From assembly GCA_910589415.1 (NCBI GenBank), contig OU342630.1:45726012-45790011 (forward strand): a stretch of 64,000 nucleotides of DNA, read 5' to 3'. Each line of letters begins with the position of its first letter. The stretch's first letter is position 1. The stretch comes from Malachius bipustulatus (taxonomy: Eukaryota; Arthropoda; Insecta; Coleoptera; Melyridae). The position numbers and the translations under genes are program-made. Below, piece after piece: positions 55,871-64,000 of this stretch. The notes beneath the pieces were generated by a model, which ran no database searches, had not been told where the DNA came from, and saw nothing but the letters and a program-made list of their open reading frames with translations.

Positions 55871-56445
55871 GAACACCATTCATTTTTCTAAACATGTTTT
55901 GGAACATCCTGCAGATTGACAATCCAGCAATTTCATTCTATTAACTATTCTAATTAACTATTCTGAAATTGAAGTTCCTTTTACTGAATTTGATTTAACT
56001 TTTTCTGACATTGACGTTGAAAAGGTATAGACTTCACATTTATTTGCATGTTTTGATGATTGTATTACACAATAATTATTATTGAACTTCAGGATTAATC
56101 AGTGACTTGAATAAAAGCCAACAAAAGTGAACACTTAAGTTTTGAAATTTTCCCGACGCGTTAGCGGAGTGGACAAACACATCGAGAGCTAAAATCGCAC
56201 TTTTTTCTCGTGTACAATTTTTTTCTGCGAGAAGAAATATCAGTGTTAGAAATGTTGGAATGTCGAAAAACGTAGTTAGATAACTGAAAATTATGTCGGA
56301 AAAATGATTTATGCTTGGATTTTCAAACTGTCTTTTATCGTAATTGACGTTGCCTGGGTAACGAAACGATTTAATTATTACATAAACGTCATATTAATGT
56401 AATTAAAATTGAAGACAGTTTTGCAAAGATTCTTGTTAGTTTTCG
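55871..56445. other. No gene recognised
   Basis: AT-rich. If the following small exon is real, this would hold its promoter; no TATA or initiator could be assigned. Confidence 0.35.
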
Positions 56446-56517
56446 ATGAGTGAATTTAATAATATGGATAGTGATTATTATGAAAATTCCCTTAATAATT
56501 GCCATTTGGATAATAAG
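56446..56517 (+). CDS. Possible first coding exon of an unknown gene
   Basis: An ATG at 56446 opens 24 codons (MSEFNNMDSDYYENSLNNCH...) with an acidic, Asn-rich composition, followed immediately by AAG|GTAACT, a good 5' splice site. The ORF would be too short to notice otherwise. No downstream exon was identified, so this remains a weak suggestion; a chance occurrence is quite possible. Confidence 0.2.
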
Positions 56518-57395
56518 GTAACTTTCCTTTACGTATATTTGATATAAATTTAATGATATCTGAGTGTTAATAGTAGCTATAATACCTAAGCCGCCATTTC
56601 GGGGAAATAAGTACTCATTTATTTCCCTGCTAATTCATTTATTTCCCCGATAAGATGCAGCTCATATAATGAGGCATTTTTCTACCTGTCAACGGGGAAA
56701 AAAGGTCAAACTTATAGCCCGTCGCAGAAAAAAATAATTTAATAAATAAGTAGGTATGGAAAAGGAATAAAAAAGTGAGTAAAAAAGTCAAAAATTTTAC
56801 AGAAAAGTCTTAGTAGCTTATTGTCACGTGTGTATTTTGAAGTCTCAGGCAACTTTCTAATAAATGTCTTTTTAAAAATCAATATTCGAATTTAATTCTA
56901 TTATTAGAATATAAAAAACTTGAAAAATTGAAAAAAAATGTTTTTATCTATATTTTTTCAATACTTCTGGGAAAAATAGTAATGTGTTGTTACAAGTTCA
57001 AAAAATTCATTAGAAGCCCTTAGTAGCTGCCATCGCCTCGCAGGCTCACTCGTGCACCTAATCGATTTGGACTTTGAAAGCTCGTTATCTTCCCTTGTAG
57101 GTAAAAATAGGTATACCTATAATATTATTAACATTTTTATACAGTGTGAACCCTATGTAACGAATAAATTCATTTTGTTATTTAATACTTGTGTAATTAT
57201 AAAAACCCAAAACAGGTAAATTTTAGATTATAAAATGACTTCCTGCAGTGTACAAATTTAATCCCTAAAGGCAACCCCCTTTGAGTGTCAGTTGCGATCC
57301 CTGAATTTTTACCTAAATATTTTTAAATGGCTTGTAGGGCTTGTGATACATAATTTGAAAAATCTGTTCATTCTCTAAAAGTGAGCAGTTCTTTC
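56518..57395. other. No gene; repeat scraps
   Basis: Inverted strings such as tttcggggaaataagtactc against tttatttccccga (56593-56652). At 57141-57220 atacagtgtgaaccctatgt is a scrap of the terminus seen at 16924. Confidence 0.4.
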
Positions 57396-57690
57396 ACACA
57401 CAAAAATATTTCTACTCTTTTTTCTCAATTTTTAAATTGTTTCTACACATTATCCACTAATCTCTCATTATTTCTAAGACTTCCACATTCACATTATTTC
57501 CACTGTTTCTATTTAACTTCACTATTTACACCTAATTTCCACTATTTACACATAACTTCCACTCTGTTTCCAATATTCTCACATTATTTCCAATTTATTT
57601 CCACTATTTCCAATTTATTTCCATTATTTTCCCATTATTTCCACTGTATTTTCAGTTTCTACCACACCCACAGTGCACAATTCTTTCCAC
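57396..57690 (+). repeat. Second TTATTTCCACTA-type repeat tract
   Basis: Repeats of cactatttacac / ttatttccaatt. It encodes a spurious 115-codon frame (57381-57728) rich in Phe/His/Ser/Leu. Right end ttttcagtttctaccacacc resembles 55835-55855. Confidence 0.65.
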
Positions 57691-57968
57691 CAGTGGACCC
57701 CTGGGTAAAACCGCCGTTTAATTCTTGATTGAACAACAAAAAAAAACATGAATCTTCGCGTATATGTTCAAAATGCTCGCCTTGAACATCTTGGCAATAT
57801 CCTAATCTTAAATAAAAACTTATGTTAACATTTTTTTTTTGCAATAATTAATAATAATTGTAAGTCGCAAGCTTACCATTTGAAAATCAAGGGGCAGCGA
57901 GAGTCAGACTGGGAGGGGGGTTAAAGTGAGGGGTGAATTTTTTACGCTACAAAGTGTAATTTAACAAG

Positions 57969-58013
57969 ATTTTCCTTACGAAAATCGTACCGATTTCGTA
58001 AGGAAAATCTTGG
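57969..58013. repeat. Hairpin next to a GC-rich block
   Basis: aagattttccttacgaaaat followed by cg faces cgatttcgtaaggaaaatct(t), a stem of about 21 bp with one bulged base and a two-to-four-base loop. Confidence 0.8.
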
Positions 58014-58019
58014 CCTGCC

Positions 58020-58066
58020 GGCGGCGTCGGGCCTTCGGCCCTCCATGGCGGGCCTTCGGCCCGTAG
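58020..58066. repeat. Twin GGGCCTTCGGCCC palindromes
   Basis: GGGCCTTCGGCCC occurs at about 58028 and again at about 58049, separated by a short tccatggc spacer, in an otherwise AT-rich chromosome. Each could form a very stable UUCG-type tetraloop hairpin if transcribed. Confidence 0.75.
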
Positions 58067-59419
58067 TGTCAGTAGATCCCAGTCAAAGTTGAAATTTGTC
58101 ATCAGTTGTTTTTTTTTTTATTGCAGTTTTTCTATATCAGTAGGTACGGCCCTGAAAGCATTAGATTCCCTGTCAAAGTTAACGCCTGTCACCTCCTTTT
58201 TTTTTACTATTTTTTCTATATTGCTCCTGAAGGACCAATATGTGAACTTACGAAAATTCGCGTGGAAGTTAGATACACGTAAAAGTTACTTTCGTGTTAG
58301 TTTGAGTGGAGGGTGATCGGAGAGACCCTTTTCTTAGTCACATGCGATTACCTCCGAGATCTTATTTGGATCACCGCGAACAGATTTACATCGAAAAATG
58401 TGCGAAAAACACTTTTTCCTTTGAGAACATGAATGACCATTGAAAATTTTCGCTTCCAACCGACTAAATCGCACGCTATTTTATTAAAATCGTTCAAACA
58501 AAGTCGGCGGTTATATTAAACAGAAGTTATTATATGCAACTAAAGCAAAGTAGTGCATGACATTTGAACTCTTATTACCGGAAAGTCAATTTCTGCGAAC
58601 TTAAACTTTGAAATTTCATCAAAAAACTCGGCCATTTTCGATCCGTTGTAGCGTCGCCATTTTTGAAACTTCAGCGAAAAAAAATGAAAATTGTGACAAA
58701 AGAATTCTTCGACTACCAAGCGCACGTCATCCCCGAGTCTCTCTGTACCCGGAAATTGCGAAGAAAAAAGTTTCCGAATTTTTGCTAATTTTCTCGTATT
58801 TTGCATGAAAATCGGCAAAGTTTTCAAAGAGAAAATGTGCATTTCTGATATTTTTTATTGTAACTTCGGCCTCGATTATCGTAAGACGATCGCAATGGTA
58901 ACGTCGTGTAGGCGAAAAGTGGTGCTGGGCGACTGCGAAATATCGTCGTAATTGACCCAATAGTTTGTCATTTATAAGCTGTCAAAGTTGATTTTGAAAA
59001 AAAAAATTGGCCAATTTTCAAAAGCGCCTGTAGCGGCCATTTTGGAAGATTTCGTGATCGCATTTTAACTTTTCGGTTGCAGAGGAGATAACCTATCGAC
59101 GAAAAACAATCGTCGATTCGACGCACCCACCGTTACGGAGAAAATGGCCGAGCAAGTTTTTTTTCTGAAAATGAAGAAGGGGGACCCCTTCTTCAAAAAT
59201 CAAAAAAAAATTAAAACGGTTAAAAATTTCACAACGGTACCTTTGAATCGTAAAGAGTCTCGAACCGAAGACCGTTTCTCGCTTACTCTCTTAATTTCGG
59301 AGAAAATGGCGTTCGAATATCTAATTATGCAGAAAAAACGTAAACGCGACCTACGGATATAATATTTAATGATTCGAAAAATGAAGATGGCTGTTTTTAT
59401 TTTGACGTGACGAAGAGAC

Positions 59420-60050
59420 TCTAAGCTACAACACTGACAGCTGTCAAATATCAAATCTGACCGGCATTTATTCAAATTATGAGTTCAGCACATGCGGAAT
59501 GTTCGGCTATTATACGCGGTGCGAAAAATTTTGACAGCTGTCAAATGTCAAATCTGACAGCTGTCAAATATGTCGGTGATAAAATAAATCAAATCTTAAG
59601 TTAAGGTCATGCGGAAAGTTCGGCTATACGGAGCGCGAAGCGCGAAAAATTTTGACAGCTGTCAAATGTCAAATCTGACAGCTGTCAAACACGTCAGTTG
59701 TCAAATATGTAAAATCCTAAGTTCAGGTTATGCGAACAGTTCGGCTATCCAGTTGAGCGCGAAGCGCGAAAAATTTTGACAGCTGTCAAATGTCAAATCT
59801 GACAGCTGTCAAACACGTCAGTTGTCAAATATGTCAAATCTTAAGTTCAGGTTATGCGAACAGGTCGGCTAAACGGTTGAGCGCGAAGCGCGAAAAATTT
59901 TGACAGCTGTCAAATGTCAAATCTGACCGCTGTCAAATTTCAAATGTGACAGCTGTGAAACATGTCGAATTTCAAGTTGAAGTCACGCTGAAAGTTCGCC
60001 TACTTGCGGCGTGAAGCGTTAATTTTTTTTTGACAGCTCTCAAAATGGAC
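59420..60050 (+). repeat. ~123-bp tandem array built on TTTGACAGCTGTCAAA
   Basis: The string gcgaaaaatt recurs at 59521, 59642, 59766 and 59890, with a degenerate unit near 60016 and a partial one before 59500 (spacings 121, 124, 124, ~126). Each unit has ttttgacagctgtcaaatgt, a second gacagctgtcaaa, then a segment ending cgaacagttcggct, and in several units gagcgcgaagcgcg. CAGCTG is an E-box core; the 16-bp string is fully palindromic. Confidence 0.9.
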
Positions 60051-61646
60051 GGCGCATTTTCTTTTTATTAAATAAAAAACAAACAAAAAATTATCTACAT
60101 ATCTGTCAAAAAAAAAAAAATTTTAAATTAAAAATTAAAAAAAAAAGTGAAAAGAGGTTTTGCTGGGATTCGATCGCGAAATCTGAGCTGAAACTGATGC
60201 TAAAACTGTGCGGGTACACGTGCACCCACTTGAAAATGCTTAAAAATTGTCGAAAACAACCTCTCATAAAAACTATCAGATCTCCGTTAAAATTGAATTT
60301 CCGAATTAAATTTTGGTAGAAACGTGATCTATAAGCATAGACAATCCTAAAATATCCACTACATAACCCGGCAATGACCGGATAAGTGTGGTATGAAAAG
60401 AAAAAAAACACCAATTTTTAACCAAATCTGACATCTGAAATTAATTTATTTACCTGTGACGTCACAACTAGGAAAATTATTTTTAAATCAGACACCGGTC
60501 CGAATTTTCTTTAATAGCTTTTTTATTTGACGCTTTTTGAAAAAACTATTTATATGCATTTCGGTTGTTAAGTGTTCAAGCTTTTAGATTTTCTGGACCG
60601 CGTACAAAATTTTATAGCCATTTCGGCTTAATTGACGTTTTAGCTAAAATTTGGTCTCTTTCTTGAAATAACGAGAAAACCGCAAATTTTCCGGGAAAAT
60701 GTTTCAAATAAAAAAAGTAGTACTCGGTGTGCTACTCAAAAAAGCTCTGATTGAATATTTCGCTAGGATGCACCGTTTCTGAGAAAAAAATTTTTTTGGT
60801 GTTTAGAAAAAACAACAGACTTTTTTGTTTTTTGAATAAGTCGCTTTTGTCGACTTTTCACGTGAAATTTCAACATTATCTTTTTTGTAGGCAATAAACG
60901 ACTCTAACACACTGCTTTGTCGTTTGTCCGATCGATTTGAGAAATTTCAAAAAAAAATTCTAAATTATGCGCAGAAAGTGAGGCAACATTTCAATTTTTT
61001 ACTTATTTTTAATTTTCCGCTCACCTAATTATTTTTTCGAAAAACGATCTCTACAAAGTTTGTACGTCCATTCTTTCCCCAAGTAACTGTGCAAACGGAA
61101 TCTCCCCGCTATGTACCGTTACCAAGAAACAAATCCTTAAGTCGGGACGTTTTAAAAAAATTACGGCCCTGAACGGGGGCCTTAAAATTCTCCGATCCGG
61201 CCCATTTTCAATAGGTCGTATTTGGGGGTCCCCAGGTACGTCCCCACCAAGTTTCATCCCGATCGGTACAACTTTCGGACACTTGGAGTGTTTCCTAGGC
61301 GATTCCCGAAAAACCCCGAAATTCCCGAAAAAACGACACTTCCCGGGAACGGATCCCGCTCATTTTCAATAGGCATCGTGGGACCGTGCGCCGCTTCAAT
61401 CGAGCCAAATTTCAACTTTCCCAGATGAAAACTGGCGACTGTAGAGTGTTTCCTAGAAAAGTCACAGAACAACAGACTGACCGACACTCAATTTAGCGGC
61501 GATACTTTCCGTATACTTACTCAAAATTAATAAAATTTATATTTTCAATATAAATTGTATTTTTTTCGTAAGTAATAATCAAAAATCGACCTGTTTTTTT
61601 TTTAAATTTATTCTACAAACAACAACTGAGAAGATGAATTTAATCG

Positions 61647-61892
61647 TTAGGTACATACAGGGTTACGGCTATTAAATGGGCGACTAGAGGGATATCTTAA
61701 ACTATTGAAGATACGAGGTCGGTTAAATAAGAGAAAAGTTGTACTTATGTACTATTTTTATGAGTATTTTAAGAATTTTTTTTATCCCCAATATTTCCTG
61801 AAACATCCTGAAAAACTCAAAAGAGAATTATTATTTTCATCACATCTTATTTTTTGGGAAAATTATTGAATTATTTTATGTAGGTTACCATA
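61647..61892 (+). repeat. Truncated relative of the 2383-3383 palindrome family
   Basis: Shares ggtcggttaaataagagaaa, atcctgaaaaactcaaaaga and gaattattttatgtagg with the left arm of 2383-3383. It is cut at about 61892, where another copy starts. Confidence 0.65.
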
Positions 61893-62390
61893 CAGGGTGC
61901 ACCAGGTATCCTTCTCTATATTGCTATCTTCTGAACGCTAAGAGATACAGGGTCGATTAAATTAGAGAAAAGGTGCGTAATTTTATGGCCATCTCGAATC
62001 CGTCAAGTCATACAAGATATTTGTGACCGTTCCTGAAATATCCTGAAAAAACTGAAAAATCGAGATTTCCTATTTTTTAGAAAACACTTCTGACCGTACT
62101 AGTTGAAAACTAGATGAATATGAACAAAATAAGGGCTTGCGGTCACTCTTGTTTGGGGCATCAAATGAAAGATCTCTTATGCATGAATCTCTATATTTCA
62201 ACTTATTCCAAGTCTTCTTCAGGAGTCTACAAATTAAAAACAGCCTACTTAGTAAAATCTGAACTTTACATCAATCACCATCTTTACTTACAGCAAATGA
62301 TCAAATTGTTTAAGCTATGTCTTATGAACATCAGAGTTTTCCTGTTATCCAGGCATTAGGTACTTCTGTCTAGATTTTAATGGGTGAGTA

Positions 62391-63216
62391 TACAGGTATA
62401 CAATGTCTCACGATGAGCGTGCGTTAGCCGTATATGGGAAACTGGGCATGACAGAAATTTGAAAATTTGTATACAGGGGTTTTACAAAAAAATGAATCGA
62501 TGGAAAATATTTTCAAAATGGCGGCACTTCCGGTTATACCGGAAGTGGAGTTGACGTGTCTTATTTTAAATGGGACAGCCTGTATATTATTGCATTTTCG
62601 AATTGCCTGAAAAAATGCAATAAAAATGGCGTTTACAGTTGAAAATTGTACCGAGTGGTTTATGAGTTATAAACAAATGAAAATCGCGATTTTCAATTTT
62701 CAAAGCAGCTTACATCGAGAACGGCTCAAGATATCGGAAAACGGCTTACATGTCCCTATCTTATATTTTCATGTGCTATCCTATTGTGTGGGTGAAATTG
62801 CTATAACAGGGTTATGACAAATCTGATAAAATTCATGAAAAATCTGAAAATTTTCATCAGCCTGAATAATAATTTCATCCACACGATATGATACTACGTG
62901 AAAAATTAGGATAGGAACATGTAAGCCGTTTTCCGATATCTTGAGCCGTTCTCGATGTAAGCTGCTTTGAATGTGGAAACGCCATTTTTATTGCATTTTT
63001 TCAGGCAATACGAAAATGCAATAATATACAGGCTGTCCTATTTAAAATAAGACACGTCAAGTCAATTTCCGGTATAACCGGAAGTGCCGCCATTTTGAAA
63101 ATATTTTCCATCGATTCATTTTTTTGTAAAACCCCTGTATACAAATTTTCAAATTTCTGTCATGCCCAGTTTCCCATATACGGCTAACGCACGCTCATCG
63201 TGAGACACCCTGTATA
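62391..63216. repeat. Palindrome of the ACATGTAAGCCGTTTT family, best-preserved copy
   Basis: Arms: caatgtctcacgatgagcg at left against cgctcatcgtgagacaccct at right; the pair ggcggcacttccggttatac / ggtataaccggaagtgccgc; gcctgaaaaaatgcaataaa; and facing cores ggaaaacggcttacatgtcc and gaacatgtaagccgttttcc. About 826 bp, inserted between the TIRs of 62117-63840. Confidence 0.88.
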
Positions 63217-63562
63217 GTTAACATTAGTCAAAAACTTTTTTATAAAAAAAAAAAAAATCCCAATAGGGAACACATTTGAACATTACACAGTCGGAAACAG
63301 TCACAATTACATTATTTAAAACTTTATGAATAAAATTAAACAACATGTTAAAGGCACCTTTTTGTTAAAATTTAAAATTTCTAAAAATTTTTGCTTCATC
63401 CTCAAGTCAGAGAAAAGCAAATGGCTGCTTGTTATCTTGTTGGAGGTTTTTTCAAATTTTTGATTGGAAGATAATGAAGTTTAGGAAGAGAATTTTTATG
63501 TCTTGATATCTTCCAATCAAAATTTTGAAAATAACCAAAAGTTTTTGACTAATGTTGTTAAC
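63217..63562. repeat. Inverted-repeat element inside the nested cluster
   Basis: gttaacattagtcaaaaact at 63217 faces agtttttgactaatgttgtt near 63540-63560. Within it tttttgattggaagata faces tatcttccaatcaaaatttt (63455-63528), a second hairpin. Confidence 0.7.
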
Positions 63563-64000
63563 TATATACTCACCCATTAAAATCTAGACAGAAGTACCTA
63601 ATGCCTGGATAACAGGAAAACTCTGATGTTCATAAGACATAGCTTAAACAATTTGATCATTTGCTGTAAGTAAAGAAGGTGATTGATGTAAAGTTCAGAT
63701 TTTACTAAGTAGGCTGTTTTTAATTTGTAGACTCCTGAAGAAGACTTGGAATAAGTCGAAATATAGAGATTCATGCATAAGAGATCTTTCATTTGATGCC
63801 CCAAACAAGAGTGACCGCAAGCCCTTATTTTGTTCATATTTTCTTATTTTTGCCATATCTTTCTTATTATCGGAAATTAATAAATAATAATTATTTGTAG
63901 GCTTACATAAGCCGTCAAGAGCTATCCATCTGACATTTCAAAAATTTTCCAAGTCGACTAGATCCAAGAGTTTTCACAGTCAACTTTCGTTTTTCTTAAG

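Larger units (their letters stand above)
57890..61500. other. CpG-richer tract, no gene recognised
   Basis: Base composition differs from both sides: many CG dinucleotides, GC-rich blocks at 58015-58075 and 61140-61420. No long conserved frame on either strand; small frames at 58540-58960, 59144-59475 and 61051-61487 occur on both strands and match nothing I know. Strings such as aagtttcatcccgatcggta resemble widespread insect non-coding repeats. It may be one large non-autonomous element; ends were not found. Confidence 0.45.
62117..63840. mobile_element. Element with 276-bp terminal inverted repeats
   Basis: 62117-62392 and 63565-63840 are near-identical reverse complements, beginning aatatgaacaaaataagggc and ending gggtgagtata. 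The mirrored open frames 62114-62359 (plus) and 63598-63837 (minus) reflect this and are not genes. The space between is filled by two further inverted-repeat elements. No transposase is present. Confidence 0.88.
61893..64000. repeat. Outer fold-back element of a nested cluster, runs off the window
   Basis: The left part (61893-62116) has gagatacagggtcgattaaa and aatatcctgaaaaaactgaa like 2383-3383. It resumes at about 63841 (tatctttcttattatcgg, gtaggcttacataagcc) and continues past 64000. The element between is inserted. Confidence 0.7.

Noticed and set aside
57381..57728. 115-codon ORF rich in Phe, His, Ser and Leu
   Set aside because: Direct translation of the TTATTTCCAC-type repeat tract.
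60160..60240. tgggattcgatcgcg as a tRNA or SINE B box
   Set aside because: No A box at the proper distance on either strand and no cloverleaf can be drawn.
60106..60414. 102-codon minus-strand ORF
   Set aside because: Begins and ends in A/T runs and matches nothing I know; likely chance.
63726..63760. CTGAAGA - stem - GAAA string (also reversed in the left TIR near 62205-62235), hammerhead-like core
   Set aside because: Stem II has an extra base next to the core, and no stem I, stem III or UH cleavage site can be drawn. A similar degenerate string at 21384-21412 is weaker still.
1..64000. CRISPR arrays, operons, rRNA or bacterial mobile elements
   Set aside because: No regularly spaced short repeats with unique spacers, no Shine-Dalgarno-led gene runs and no rRNA-like sequence were seen; the content is eukaryotic.

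Overview
The window looks like repeat-dominated, AT-rich nuclear DNA of an insect. Signs are long AT-rich stretches without genes, many TA-flanked fold-back elements with ACAGGGTG-like ends, mariner, Ty3/gypsy, DIRS-like and non-LTR elements, and TTTGACAGCTGTCAAA-type repeats. The order is not certain; a beetle would fit. There is no bacterial-style gene organisation. The only host gene recognised with good confidence is one minus-strand exon at 36085-36316 encoding the HNxPEG segment of a ZIP11-type (SLC39A11) zinc transporter. No other exon of that gene was found, so much of the window may be intron of it (inference).

Layout. 1-300 is a GC-rich patch with an Arg-rich open frame. 935-3560 holds fold-back elements, one nested in another. 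3952-15248 is a structurally complete, apparently young Ty3/gypsy LTR retrotransposon on the minus strand: 1604-bp LTRs, AGGA target duplication, primer binding site, gag, an in-register A-AAA-AAC slip site, pol with all catalytic motifs, and a long GATA-rich 3' region with six ~114-bp repeats. 15425-16720 and 17210-18506 are two broken mariners; the second sits inside a palindrome. 19146-20800 is a 1655-bp palindrome. 21790-23060 is a broken non-LTR RT-RNase H fragment. 23362-27030 holds MITEs, fold-backs and two pieces of another LINE. A candidate type I hammerhead ribozyme lies at 27888-27950 (minus). 29110-42262 is mostly gene-free apart from the ZIP exon, two large palindromes (31711-32480, 37666-38505) and a possible solo LTR.

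42472-47675 is a degenerate DIRS-like tyrosine-recombinase retroelement whose inverted terminal repeats and internal complementary region are still readable, with triplicated ~233-bp leader repeats. After it come hairpin elements, a LINE 3' end (50355-51338), a tRNA-Ser-like SINE (51421-51646) and more fold-backs. 57890-61500 is a CpG-richer tract with GC-rich hairpins and a ~123-bp tandem array built on TTTGACAGCTGTCAAA. 61893-64000 is a nest of inverted repeats, one inside another.

Functionally the window is an archive of mobile DNA. The LTR element is the only one that still looks able to encode its own proteins. The recurrent theme is long fold-back elements, many sharing an ACATGTAAGCCGTTTT core.
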